From positions 65,534 to 129,533 of the forward strand of contig NW_005200188.1 of the NCBI RefSeq assembly GCF_000372725.1: a stretch of DNA of 64,000 nucleotides, in the 5' to 3' direction. The stretch is from Emiliania huxleyi CCMP1516. Taxonomy: Eukaryota > Haptophyta > Isochrysidales > Noelaerhabdaceae. Under the pieces are notes generated by a model. It was given only the letters and a program-made list of their open reading frames with translations. It ran no database searches and was not told where the DNA came from. Within the stretch, counting starts at the first letter, position 1, and each line of letters starts with the position of its first letter. The position numbers and the translations under genes were made by a program. This document shows positions 39,524-49,550 of this stretch, piece after piece.

Positions 39524-42005
39524 ATGTCGATGGTCCTCAACGAACGTGCACCGTCGGTCGCCCGCAAAGCCCGACAGGAATTTGCAGCAGCGGTGTCCGA
39601 AGTCCAAGCTCTCACAAAGCCGAGCACGCCACTCGAGACGCAGCAGCGACAGTTGATAGATCTGCTGATCGCTCAAGTGTCGGCCAATGACAAAGGATTT
39701 GCCGACGAGGTGGCCGACTTGGACAAACGCGGCCGCATGGCCCTCGAGCACCTGGACCGCCGCGATGCGCTTGCAGTGAGCCTGGCCACCGCAAAGGAGG
39801 CGGTCGCGGCGGCAGAGGCGGAGGCGGGCCCTCTGCGCGAGGAGTGTGCCGCCCTGGAGCGAGCCAAGGAGAGCTCCGAGCGGACGCTCGTCTCACTCCC
39901 CGGAGAGATTGCCTCGCTGCGCGACTCGGCGGAGACGCTCGAGGCGGAGCTGGCCGAGCTGCGGCCAGCGATCGCGATCTTCACGGACGAGCAGGCGGAC
40001 CTGCTGGCGAGAAAGGAGGGCCTCACCGCTGAGCTCACCGATGCAACCTCCGAGCACCGCTCTCGGTGCGCCGCGCTCGAGGAGGCGCGCAGTCGCGTGG
40101 CGGAGCTGTCGGCAGAGCTGCAGTCTACGAGCGCCGCCCTCGCGGCGAGCGACGCGGAGCTGGCCAAGCTGGCGCGGGAGAAGGAGGCGCGTGGCGGCAG
40201 CACCCTGTAGCCTGCAGCGAGAGCGTCCTCACGCGGACAGCGTTGTCGCTGCAGGAGACGGCCGCCGCGCTCGAGCCGCTGCCGGAGCGGCTCGAGCTTG
40301 CGCGCTCCGAGGCGGCTGAGGCGGCGGAGAGCCTGGCTGCGCTGCAGGAGCGGCGCGAGGCGATGTCGTCCGAGCTAGAGGAGGAGAGCGCCGCGCTGAC
40401 ATCGCGGCTGGCCGCCTACGAGGCCCGCGCCTGCAGCGCACGTCCTCCCTCAGAGCTAGCTCGCGCCCTCTCTTCCCTCGCACCTCACGCCCCCTCTTCC
40501 CTCGCACCTCACGCTCCCTCTTCCCTCGCACCTCACGCCCCCTCTTCTCTCGCACCTCACGACCCTTCACACCTCTCCTCCCTCCCTCAGTCGGAGCGCG
40601 AGGCCCTTCGCATCGCGCGCCTCGAGCTCGCCCGCGTGCGCAAGGAGCGCAACGTAGTCGCCGAGGAGTCCGCTGCCGCGACGCAAGAGGCTGCCGACAG
40701 CGAGGAGCTGGCCAAGGCGCTGCGAAAAGAGATTGAGACCCTCAAAACGGAGGCCCCGGCGCTCGAGGCCAGGCGCGCGCACGCCACTTCCGCGCTCGAA
40801 GAGGCCCTCGCCGCGGTCGAGCTCTTCGAGAATGGCGCGACGGCGAGCTCACCGCGCCCTCCGCTCCCACCGCCTCACGCCACGGGGGGGGGGGGGGGGG
40901 GCGAAGGCGCGGCTGCTCTTGTTGTCGCGTAGGCGGCCTCTCTCTTCCCGGAGGACTCGCCCGAGCCCGACGCGTCTGCCGCCGCCGGGCAAGGCGAGGA
41001 CGCGGGCGGGGGCGCGAGCGCGCGCATGGCGGCGGTGTTGGACGAGCGGATCGAAGATACCGGGCGGCAGCTCGCCGCGTCGGTCGCCGACATGGACGAC
41101 CGCATCGAGGCGCTGGGCGACTTTTCGGAGACGGTCCGCACGGCGATGGAGGCGGCGGCGGCGCGGCGCGAGAGCGCGCAGCGCTCGCTGGAGCAGCTGG
41201 CCGTGGAGCAGCGGCGCGCGTCGGAGGAGATGAAGCTGCAGCTCGAGTCTGCCCTCGCCGCCATGGAGGAGATGCAGAGTCAGTGGGACGGCGCCGTCGA
41301 CTCGAATGCCGTGGAGGTCCGCCGACTCAAGGCGGCCGCGTCTCAGGTGATACGCACCCGACCCCAACCAGCCTTGTAAGCCCCGACCCACCCACCCACC
41401 ACCACCACCACCACAGACCCACGAAACGCACACTCACGCCGCACGCCGCACGCCACCACGACCGCCTCGAACGACCGCCTCCCCGCCTCGCAGGCTGCGG
41501 AGGTGCGGGGCGAGGCCACGGCCGCGCTCGACCGCAAGCGCACCGCCATCGAGTCCGAGGCGCAGGCGCTGAGCTCGCTGTCGGCCACGCGGCGTGGCTT
41601 GGCCGAGGAGGAGGCCGCGCTGCGCAAGCGGTACGTGGCGCTACGGCAGAGGTGCGCTCCCTGAGAGCAGAGGGCGCCCCTCGCACCCGCCCACCCCCCA
41701 GCCCCCCCCGCGACGCTGGCTCGTGCGAGTGTAGGCGTCTGGCCAAGCTCAAGCAAGGCGGCGCCGGCCGCCCTTTCCCCGCCGCGCCGGTCGAGTGGAG
41801 CCGGCCGTGCCCCCCCCCCCAAGGCATATGCACCCTCTGACGCAGCCGCTTCCGCGAGTAGGTTGACCTTGAGGAGGTTGCAGAGGTGGCGGGCGCCAAC
41901 GCCGAGAAGGCGGCGGCAGCGCTGCTGCGCTTCTTCTCCAGCGACAAGGCGGGCGACGGGAAGGAGCCGCCAGTCATGGGCAGTGGCGCAGAGTCGTCGG
42001 AGTGA
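39524..42005 (+). CDS. multi-exon long coiled-coil protein
   Basis: Probable start ATG 39524. The reading frame changes near 40187-40222, from an unresolved short intron or frameshift, then continues. Later exons that keep one continuous heptad-rich protein are: to 40422; 40591-40842; 40933-41346; 41494-41634; 41862-42005. Introns 41347-41493 (GT-AG) and 41635-41861 (TAC|GTGGCG...GTAG|GTTGAC) are conventional. The introns at 40423-40590 and 40843-40932 (donor ACG|GCGAGC) need GC donors. The product, about 700 residues, is almost wholly Ala/Glu/Leu/Arg coiled coil (for example LREECAALERAKESSERTL, AALRKRYVDLEEVAEVAG), ending SGAESSE. The family is not recognisable; SMC- or golgin-like look-alikes are expected by composition alone. 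A 22-bp repeat (CCCTCTTCCCTCGCACCTCACG, four copies) fills the intron at 40423-40590. Confidence 0.65.
40470..40562. repeat. 22-bp intronic minisatellite
   Basis: Four tandem copies of a CTTCCCTCGCACCTCACGCC-type unit inside the proposed intron 40423-40590. If not spliced it would encode a repeated SSLAPHAP peptide in frame. Confidence 0.8.
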
Positions 42006-42275
42006 GACGACGTTGAGCACGATGCCGCGGGCCGAAGCGCGGTTTGCATATAGCTTCAACGCACGCTCGGTTTGTTCTTTTATGTACCGTACTAACTTAG
42101 AGGGAATATTGATGTGAGACGACGGAGCCGCGTCATGAGCAGTTTCTGAGAGTCATACACACGTTATCCCTTGTGCCTCTTGACACTCACTATACACACT
42201 AGACACTATAATAGGGACTATACACAGTCACAGTGTGCTTTGTGGAGCGACACGACAGTGCTACACCCTACACCA

Positions 42276-42405
42276 ACAGGGGCAAAGCGACTGCCTTCTC
42301 CAGGTAGGCTTGCTGCTCATTGATCGTTAAGCCGTCCCACTCGTAGAATGGAACGCTGATCACCCTCCAGCCAGCCGCCGCGAGGAGGCGCCGCTTGAGC
42401 CTCGG
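42276..42405 (-). pseudogene. RAP-domain C-terminal fragment
   Basis: The minus strand reads LKRRLLAAAGWRVISVPFYE followed by WDGLTINEQQAYLEKAV and a stop at 42276. It is nearly the same as the end of the RAP gene at 45377-47062. No upstream RAP or repeat sequence remains and the left flank is unrelated, so it is an isolated duplicated 3' end. Confidence 0.75.
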
Positions 42406-42820
42406 TGGGGGGAGGCGGGGGCCCCCGGAGGCACCGTGCGCCGCGCAGCAGTGCGGAAACGGTCCGGCTCCGTTAGTCTCCGTTAGTACCGACTTCCCGA
42501 ATGATTACGGTTGATTAGAGGGCAGATTCGGAAGGATCTCGAGGAGTACAACAGTACATGCAGATAGACCCTCCAACCATGAGAAAACTCCGACCTGATT
42601 GGTCGTACTGACCGCCGACAGATCACTCCAGACAGCAGACAGGCCGACGTCTGCACGCGGCCGGCCGGGCGAGAGGCTTGACATGATCCGACCCTGCGAC
42701 CCTGACGCTGCTGCTCTAGCTATCAGACAACTGCTGACTGCTGCCACAATGTGTGACCGGTGCTGGCCCACTATGGCCTTCCCGGTCAGTGGTGAGGCGC
42801 AGTTCAGAGCTGTCGATGGC
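42406..42820. other. spacer, no supported gene
   Basis: Nothing recognisable apart from a few CAGACA/GACCG words. The short frames are not gene-like. Confidence 0.5.
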
Positions 42821-43270
42821 GCGCTAATCTAAAGAGGTCGGCGACGGCCGACGCCGCGCCTCTTCACACCTCTCTGTTCACAGCATCACAGGTCGCCTCT
42901 GGCGCCTGTTCAGCGCACTAGCCCGTCACGCCAAGCGCTAGGGCAATGCGCGATGAGGATCGAGAGCGTTGCGCAGCCACGCCAGCGTCCTCGACGCGCT
43001 AATCTAGAGAGATCGGCGACGGCCGACGCCGCGCCTCTTCACACCTCTCTGTTCACAGGTCGCCTCTGGCGCCTGTTCAGCGCACTAGCCCGTCACGCCA
43101 AGCGCTAGGGCAATGCGCGATGAGGATCGAGAGCGTTGCGCAGCCACGCCAGCGTCCTCGACGCTAACCTAGAGAGGTCGGCGACGGCCGACGCCGCGCC
43201 TCATCACACCTCTCTGTTCACGGGTCGCCTCTGGCACCTGTTCGGCCCGCACTAGCCCGTCACGCCAAGC
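42821..43270. repeat. 175-bp tandem repeat, about 2.7 copies
   Basis: The phrase GCGCTAATCTA(A/G)AGAG starts at 42821 and 42996; a diverged third unit starts at about 43160. Units carry GGTCGGCGACGGCCGACGCC and GCGCAGCCACGCCAGCGTCC. The ATP-grasp gene begins just beyond. Confidence 0.9.
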
Positions 43271-43331
43271 GCGGGCACGCTTGAGCACGTCCACCGTCGA
43301 GAGCGCCCTGCGGCGTCGTCACGAGCACCTG

Positions 43332-44812
43332 ATGAACCCACTCTTTCGCCTCCTCGGCCTCAGTCGAGCGATCATCCTCTACGTCGATCCTACAGGCTAC
43401 GAGCGCGGCCGTGTGCTCGAGACGTGTGCGGCACGTCATTTCCACGTTGTGGAGGTGTTTTCGCCTCCGTTTGCGTCGCGATTCAGCGGAGAGGTCGAGG
43501 GCGTGCTTGCCGCTCCAGCTGCTGGCGAGGAGTGCACATGGGCGGAAACATTAACAGGACGGCGCGGGCGCATCGTCGCCGTGTGCTGTGGCAGCGACGA
43601 CGGCCTCGCCACCGCAGAGCGGCTGGCAGCGGCATTAACGCCTCGTTGCTCCAATGGTATCAACGTCGCTCGACGCGACAAGTACCTCATGCACGAGGCG
43701 CTGCGAGCGGCGGGGCTACGTGCCGCACAGCAGCGTGTCGTCTCGCGTTGGGAGGAGGAGGGAGAGCCGTTCGTGCGAGAGCTGCTTGCGGCGCCATTGG
43801 AGCGCGGGGTCGTGTGCAAGCCCCGACGAGGGCAAGCCTCGATCAGGGTCAGCCTTGCGGACAGTGTGGCTACGGCGGGGCGGCAGTGTCGGGCGCTACT
43901 CGCCGCTCCCGTCGCGCTGCTCCGGGGCGACGACGAGGCCGGCTCGCCCTCCGTGCTGCTGCAGGAGGAGCTTCGAGGGCGGGAGTGGGTGGTCGACAGC
44001 GTGAGCCGGGACGGGGAGCACAAGGTGGTCGCCCTCTGGCGCTACTCCAAGGCGAGCTTGAACGGCGCGCCCTTTGTCAACCTGTGCGACGAACTGCGGC
44101 CGGCAAACGACGCCGACGACGAGGCGCTGATGGAGTACGCGCGGCGTGTCCTCGACGCGCTAGGCGTGAGATGGGGCCCCGCCCACCTGGAGATCAAGCG
44201 GCCCGCGTCCGGGCCGGTGCTGGTCGAGGCGAACGTCGGCCGGTGGAACGGGGTCGACTTCAAGCTGCTCGCAGACGCATGCCTCGGATACAACGCCTAC
44301 GAGGCAACTCTGGACGCCTTCACCGACCGCCGCCGCTGGGAGGCGTTGCCAGCGACGCCGCCTCCGGCGCTAGGTGGCGCCGGCCGGTGAGAAGCTTGTG
44401 GAAGCTTGTGCCGCTCTCACTCCAGACATCAGCAACCCTCCAACCGCCGGTCCGTGTCTCACAGGCTCGTCAAGCTCGTCTCGAGCGTCGAGGGAGAGCT
44501 CCGCGCGCTGAGGCGATGGGTCCCCGTCACACACCACCCGCCACCCTTTCCCCCAACACCCGTCCACCACTTCCCGTCCGCAGGCACGCCGAAGAGTTGG
44601 CCGAGCTGCCCTCGCTGGTGCGGTTCGAGACCGAGGCCACCGATCCAGGCGACCGGGTCAAGCGGACTGTCGACCTCGACACATGCGCCGGCTTGGCCGT
44701 GCTCCTCCACGCGGACGCCGCGCAAGTCGAGGCCGACTACGCGCGGCTGAGGGCGCTGCAGCCGACACTGTTCGAGGTGGAGTCTGTGGAGACCGGGGAC
44801 GGGGTGGCATGA
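43332..44812 (+). CDS. ATP-grasp domain protein, three exons
   Basis: Exons 43332-44386, 44465-44512 and 44584-44812; 443 residues. Intron 1 is GT-AG (78 bp). Intron 2 (71 bp) must start with GC (CTGAG|GCGATG) to give ELRALRHAEELAELPSLVRF in one frame; the nearby GT donor at 44520 leaves the wrong phase. The ATP-grasp core is visible: the lysine strand GVVCKPRRGQASIRVSL, LLQEELRGREWVVDSVSRDG, and the metal-binding end PAHLEIKRPASGPVLVEANVGR, with N-G-V-D-F after it. The C-terminal region (RLVKLVSSVEGELRALR..., GDRVKRTVDL) is that of carboxylate-amine ligases of the BacD/carbamoyl-phosphate-synthase-like group. It probably joins an acid to an amine using ATP; substrates are unknown. ATG 43332 is the first in frame. 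Confidence 0.85.
44513..44583 (+). other. GC-AG intron of ATP-grasp gene
   Basis: Only a GC donor at 44513 (71 bp, phase 2) keeps the protein continuous across the splice; the GT at 44520 gives 64 bp and shifts the frame. Acceptor CCGCAG at 44583. Confidence 0.8.
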
Positions 44813-45376
44813 GCCGGAGACGGAAGGCGGTGGGCCGCCCGCGCTCGAATGCGGGGCACGCGCGAGAGAGAGAGAGCCGGGCGGTGTATGGCATGGCGGT
44901 GCGGAGCGGGCGATTTTGGCGGTCGCCGGGTCCGCGCCGCGGCCCGCGGGTCTCCGCGCGCGTACGTTGAGATCATGACGTCCATGATAACGTCTCAGGA
45001 TCGGAGGCCCCGAGTCCCTGCCCTTTTTCGTAACAGGCACTTTCTCAATAATTAGCACAGACATACTGTGCGGTGCCCGGTGCCGAACGCTGTCGGACCT
45101 TAAGACAGCATTGTAGATCCCTGGGCGAGGGTGGTGGAGAGGGCGGTCCGGCGGCGGAGGAGCGGCAGCAAGGGGAGAGCAGACGGTCGCGATCCGCGCG
45201 AGCGAACATCGCGCACGCGGTCAGGAGCAGCAGCGCGACTTTCATCTCGGGGCATCTGTGGAGGGCACGGTGGCGGCGGTGTGATCGGTGGCAATGTGTG
45301 AGAGCCTTCGGCGAGAGCCAGTGCTTTGTGTGCGCCTGTCAACTAGCCCAACAGCCCCTGTAGGTAGGTTTGCCTC
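44813..45376. other. spacer between convergent genes
   Basis: No gene supported. It contains the conserved block 45071-45138. Confidence 0.5.
45071..45138 (+). repeat. conserved block shared with 34491-34572
   Basis: GGTGCCCGGTGCCGAACGCT, then TCGGACCTTAAGACAGCATT and GATCCCTGGGCGAGGGTGG. It is the inverse-oriented partner of the copy at 34.5 kb. Possible small RNA gene; unproven. Confidence 0.6.
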
Positions 45377-47062
45377 TCATTGGCCGTCGCGAAGCCGTCC
45401 CAACTCGTAGAATGGAACGCTGATCACCCGCCAGCCAGCCGCCGCGAGGAGGCGCCGCTTGAGCAGCGTCGGCCCGTTGGGTTTGCGCACGCCCCGGCCG
45501 TCGGGCAGCAGGAAATGAAAGGGGCCGTCCACCTCAATCGCGATGCGTGATGAGGGAAACGCCAGGTCGAGAGAGTAGCCGGTGCGCGGTTCGAGATGCT
45601 CCTCCTCAAAGCCCGGGCCCCACACGGCGGCGAGGACAGCTGCAACCGAGCGCTGCAAGCCTGACGTCCGAGCTATGGTCGCCACCATAGCGTCGCAGCA
45701 ACGCTGGCGCTCAGAGGCGGGGAGGAGGTGCTGCTGCCCGTCTGCTCCTCGCTCCAGAGAAAGCCAGAGCTGCCACTGGTGAAGCTGAACGCGGTTCCCG
45801 ACGCTCCACGTTGACGGATCCCGCGCGAGCGAGTCGCTGATTACGCGCGAGCAGTCGGCAAGCAGCGCCTGGTGATAATGGTCTGCCGTCGCAAACCCCC
45901 ACACCGTGTTGGCCAGCCCCTGAGGGGTGAAGCCCGCCAGCCCGCCGCGCACCGCCGCCTCCGCCACCGCCGCAAAGAGCGCCTCTGCAGCCACGCCCGC
46001 CGTCGCATACGCCCACACCGTGTTGGCCAGGTTCTGAGGGTTGAAGCCAGCCAGCCTGCTCCGCGCCGCCGCCTCCGCCACCGCCGCGTACAGCGCCTCC
46101 GCAGCCACGCCCGCCGTCGCATACGCCCACACCGTGTTAGCCAGGTCCTGCGGCTTGAAGCCAGCCAGCCCGCCGCGCACCGCTGCCTCCGCCACCGCCC
46201 CGTACAGCGCGTCTGCAGCTACGCCAGCCGTCGCATACGCCCACACCGTGTTGGACAGCTCCTGAGGGTTGAAGCCAGCCAGCCCGCTGCGCACCGCCGC
46301 CTCCGCCACCGCCGCATACAGCGCCTCCGCAGCCACGCCCGCCGTCGAATACGCCCACACCGTGTTGGCCAGGTTCTGAGGCGTAAAGCCCGCCAGCCCG
46401 CCGCGCACCGCCGCCTCCGCCACCGCCGCGTAGAGCGAGCGCACCTCACTCACTGGCAGCCGGCACTTGGCCGCACCGTGAGCGATATTTGCTAGTGCTC
46501 GCGCATTGCACGACGAGACGAGGTCGAGCGTGCGCTGCAACAGCCGCTCAAGCTGCTCCTCGTGCCGCCGCTCGACGCGCTGCTTGCCCAGTTTGTTCCA
46601 CAGGTTTGCAGCGTGGATGTGGTTCAAGCTCGACGCGTGGGCAGCAAAGAGCGTGAGCAGTGCGTCAGCGCTGCCAGCATTCGAGATGTGGCTGCTGAGC
46701 TTCTTAGCGTTGAGCTGACCACCGGCAGCAGTGCGGCTAGACGAGGGTGGCTGATCGCGCTCATTGTAATAGTCGCGCTCGCGCTCGCTTCTGGACCGAC
46801 GGTCATCGTAGCCGCTGGGGTGGTGGCACGGGTAGTCGGGCGGCTGGCCAGCCATGCTGTGGTGGCGGGGCGGAGGGATGTGGGGAGGGTAGCCCGGCGG
46901 CATGCCAGGCGACAGCCGCGGGCCGTACCCCATCCGCGGGTACCCGGGCGGAGGGCCGGAAGGCGGCATTGGCGCCCGCTGCGGCGGGCCGGGCGGCGGG
47001 CCGGGGGGAGGACGTGGCCCGTGGTAGCGGCCGTTGCTCGTCAAGCCATAGCCCGGCGGCAT
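45377..47062 (-). CDS. OPR-like repeat protein with RAP domain
   Basis: 561 residues from ATG 47062. Residues 1-75 are Pro/Gly-rich (PPPGPPPGPPQRAPMPPSG); an Arg/Ser patch and a helical region follow. Five nearly identical 38-residue repeats (LYAAVAEAAVRGGLAGFTPQ, then NLANTVWAYATAGVAAEA; 114 bp each, 45880-46440) have the FxPQxLANxxWA core of octotricopeptide-type RNA-binding repeats. A RAP domain closes the protein (DLAFPSSRIAIEVDGPFHFL, GPTLLKRRLLAAAGWRVISV). Such proteins act in organelle RNA processing or rRNA stability. After SVPFYE the frame runs LGRLRDGQ-stop, whereas removing one T would restore the usual E-W ending, as in the fragment at 42276. This is either a real terminal frameshift or a sequencing error. 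Near-identity of the repeats indicates recent expansion or gene conversion. Confidence 0.88.
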   Translation of the reverse strand: MPPGYGLTSNGRYHGPRPPPGPPPGPPQRAPMPPSGPPPGYPRMGYGPRLSPGMPPGYPPHIPPPRHHSMAGQPPDYPCHHPSGYDDRRSRSERERDYYNERDQPPSSSRTAAGGQLNAKKLSSHISNAGSADALLTLFAAHASSLNHIHAANLWNKLGKQRVERRHEEQLERLLQRTLDLVSSCNARALANIAHGAAKCRLPVSEVRSLYAAVAEAAVRGGLAGFTPQNLANTVWAYSTAGVAAEALYAAVAEAAVRSGLAGFNPQELSNTVWAYATAGVAADALYGAVAEAAVRGGLAGFKPQDLANTVWAYATAGVAAEALYAAVAEAAARSRLAGFNPQNLANTVWAYATAGVAAEALFAAVAEAAVRGGLAGFTPQGLANTVWGFATADHYHQALLADCSRVISDSLARDPSTWSVGNRVQLHQWQLWLSLERGADGQQHLLPASERQRCCDAMVATIARTSGLQRSVAAVLAAVWGPGFEEEHLEPRTGYSLDLAFPSSRIAIEVDGPFHFLLPDGRGVRKPNGPTLLKRRLLAAAGWRVISVPFYELGRLRDGQ

Positions 47063-47140
47063 GCCAAGCCGCGCGTGTGTTTTCAGCGCTCTTTGGTGCA
47101 GTACCCGGGTACGACTGCCGTGCTTCTAGACGCCGTCGGG

Positions 47141-47156
47141 ACAGAATTTTACGACG
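47141..47156 (-). promoter_or_regulatory. upstream TAAAATTCTG motif of RAP gene
   Basis: In gene direction CGTCGTAAAATTCTGTCCC, 80-95 bp before the ATG; the same theme occurs before GH127, RCC1 and MTR4. Confidence 0.35.
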
Positions 47157-47666
47157 GGACTTGCACGGCACTAACACAGGTACACCATTAGAGAGCAAAC
47201 GACACTGGGCACGGGACTAGTGCGCGCTGACACTAACACCATTGTAAAATTCTTGCGGACTTCCTACAGAGAAGCTCAGAGAGAGGGCTACGAGAAAGCA
47301 ATGCAGCGACCACCGCAGAGGAGAGCGTCGGAGAGCTCGCCCTCGCGCACACAGCGCGAGCGATATACGTAGCGTAGCTCGTGGGGGCTACGGCAGTGTT
47401 CTAGGTATATATATATAAGTGCGCCTGTTACTCTCAAACGTCGTTAGTAAAGAGACAGAGAGGTCGCGAGCTCTCTGCTCTCTGCAGACTCTCTCCCGAC
47501 ACGGCTGAGCGCATCCCCGCGCATGGCTCTCGGGAACTCGCGGCGCGGACCGCCAGCGGCCAAGAGCCCTCATGCTGCACCACCGACGGCGTTCTCACTC
47601 ACGCCGGCGCATCACATCCTGGGAGCCCTCTCGCACAGCCTCTCTCTCACAGAGTCCCGAGCAGCC
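47157..47666. other. spacer, no supported gene
   Basis: It contains CACTGGGCACGGGACTAGTG with CACTAACAC (reverse of the 23.5-kb dispersed block) and TGTAAAATTCTTGCGG at 47244-47259. No gene recognised. Confidence 0.5.
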
Positions 47667-49028
47667 TCAGCGCACCACCGCGGGGTAGTGCTCCGGGTAC
47701 TTGTCGAGGTGCGCGTTGAGGGCCGCCTCCTGGTCCCGCTGCAGCCACGACGGCTCGTCGTACACGTCGGAGAAGAGGTACGCGTTGTTCGGCTTTGGCG
47801 CGGCCGACGCGTCGTTTAGCGACTTGATCACCTGCTTGCGGGTCGCCTTGCGGAGGTCCTCCTCCATCTGGGGCGACCACCAGCCGAGGGACTGGAGGTA
47901 CCGCCCGAACCGGATGATCGGCGAGCGCGCCTCCCAGTACGCGCGCTCCGAGTCCCACCCCTGCTCAGGCGCGTGCGGGTTGCGGTACGCCGAGTCGTCG
48001 TCCGACGTCGAGTGGGCGCCGATGCGGTACGTCATGGCCTCGACGAGGACCGGCCGCCGCTGCTCGATGGCGATGGCCCGCGCGCGCTGCGTCGCGGCGA
48101 CCACGGCGAGCAGGTCGTTGCCGTCGATCCGGATCGTCGGCAGGCCGTATGCCGGCCCGCGCGGCGCGACACCGTCGCCGGCATACTGGTCGCTCGAGGA
48201 GGTGGAGATGGCGTAGCCGTTGTTGCGGCAGAAGAAGACGACGGGGCAGCCGTGGACGGCGGCGATGTTCAGGCCGGAGGGGAAGTCGCCCTCCGACGAC
48301 GTCCCCTCGCCGAGGTAGCAGATCGCGACCCGCTCGCCGCCGCCCTGCTTGAGGCTGTACGCGACGCCAGCCGCGTGCGGGCACTGCGTGCCGAGCGTGG
48401 ACTTGACGTAGATGATGTTGCGCTCGGCGCTGCCGGTGTGGAGCGGCAGCTGCCGGCCGTGCGCGCGGTCGAGCGCGTTGGCGCAGAGCTGGTTCGCGAT
48501 CTCCGCCATCGTCATGCCCCGCCAGAAGAAGACGCCGAGCTCGCGGTACTGAGGCAGCACCATGTCGCTCGGCTGCAGCGCCGCGGCGGAGCCCACGCTC
48601 GCCGCCTCCTCGCCGCGGGAGGTCATGTAGAAGGAGATGCGCCCCTGCCGCTGCGCGTCGTTGTAGATCTTGTCGAACTCGGACACGTGCACCATCGTGG
48701 TCATCATCGCGAGCGCCTCCTCTCTGCTGAGCGAGGGAACGTGCTGCTCGGCGCCCTCGACGACGCAGCCGAGGTCGTCCATCACGCGGAAGCACGGCAT
48801 CGGGAGCGGCGGGCTCTCCACCTGCGGGTCCCAGAAGTGGAGGGCCGGCGTGTATGCGCTCTGCGCGCCCGCAAAGTGGCTCGTCTCCTGGCGGAGCTGC
48901 TCGTTCTCCCGCCGCAGAGCCATGTTCTCCTCGTGCAGCTGGTCGAGGGCGCTGACGGTGCTATTGCCGCGCCGCGCAGCACCCGCACGACGAGCGGCGA
49001 TGGCAGCCAGCCTCCTCGATCTCAGCAT
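47667..49028 (-). CDS. BCKDHA: branched-chain 2-oxoacid dehydrogenase E1 alpha subunit
   Basis: 453 residues from ATG 49028 (upstream in-frame codons have no ATG). Residues 1-25 are a mitochondrial presequence (MLRSRRLAAIAARRAGAARR). The ThDP/magnesium motif GEGTSSEGD (240-248) ends with RNN (268-270). Typical BCKDHA blocks are present: YRELGVFFWRGMTMAEIANQ, LPLHTGSAERNIIYVKSTLG, and the phosphorylation-loop region TYRIGAHSTSDDDSAYR (333-349), the site controlled by BCKD kinase in animals. With E1 beta it decarboxylates the branched 2-oxoacids from Leu, Ile and Val in the mitochondrial matrix. Odd: residues 26-48 form a short coiled coil (LDQLHEENMALRRENEQLRQ) not usual for the family. A TATAA sequence lies at 49081-49085, about 50 bp before the start, and a block shared with another gene lies just beyond it. 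Confidence 0.95.
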   Translation of the reverse strand: MLRSRRLAAIAARRAGAARRGNSTVSALDQLHEENMALRRENEQLRQETSHFAGAQSAYTPALHFWDPQVESPPLPMPCFRVMDDLGCVVEGAEQHVPSLSREEALAMMTTMVHVSEFDKIYNDAQRQGRISFYMTSRGEEAASVGSAAALQPSDMVLPQYRELGVFFWRGMTMAEIANQLCANALDRAHGRQLPLHTGSAERNIIYVKSTLGTQCPHAAGVAYSLKQGGGERVAICYLGEGTSSEGDFPSGLNIAAVHGCPVVFFCRNNGYAISTSSSDQYAGDGVAPRGPAYGLPTIRIDGNDLLAVVAATQRARAIAIEQRRPVLVEAMTYRIGAHSTSDDDSAYRNPHAPEQGWDSERAYWEARSPIIRFGRYLQSLGWWSPQMEEDLRKATRKQVIKSLNDASAAPKPNNAYLFSDVYDEPSWLQRDQEAALNAHLDKYPEHYPAVVR

Positions 49029-49078
49029 GATGGAGTGGAAGGGTTGGCCGGAAGGGTTGGCCGCGTTCCCCAAGCTCC

Positions 49079-49086
49079 TTTATAAC
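49079..49086 (-). promoter_or_regulatory. TATA-like element of BCKDHA
   Basis: In gene direction CGTTATAAAGG, about 50 bp before the ATG and between the coding region and the shared upstream block. Confidence 0.4.
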
Positions 49087-49103
49087 GCTCTGTTTTTTTT
49101 TGA

Positions 49104-49164
49104 TTTTAGCCTTCGATGTTATGAAACAAACGCAAGGCGGACATGGCATATCGCTCTCGGGCCC
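49104..49164 (-). promoter_or_regulatory. upstream block shared with gene at 53103
   Basis: In gene direction it starts GGGCCCGAGAGCGATATGCC, continues ATGTCCGCCTTGCGTTTG and ends GGCTAAAAT. It is about 85-90% identical to 53013-53078, which sits upstream of an unrelated gene in the same relative orientation. A shorter match is at 34864-34888. Confidence 0.6.
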
Positions 49165-49511
49165 ACAGACATCCCGCACACTCGCCGCACACCCGCCGCC
49201 CCCGCGCGCCGTTTTTCTAACGTTTTCTGACGGGTTTTTTGAAGCGAGAAAGGGCGGCGCATTCGGCGGCGTACACTCGAGTACACGCTATCGGTTTTCC
49301 GGCAGTTCAGCCCGTAGCGTCCTGCTCCACAATACCCGGCGCAAATCTCTCCTCAATCAAGTGAAAAACAAACACGTTAGTGGTTAGAGTTGTTAGGGCG
49401 GGGGGGGGTCATATGTGTGTGCTTCAGAGCAGAGGGCTCCTCACAATGCTCCAGGCTCGAGGCTCCACGGCTCCAGCTCGAGGGCTCCAGGCCTCACTGT
49501 CACGCGTGAGT

Positions 49512-49550
<39 letters not shown>

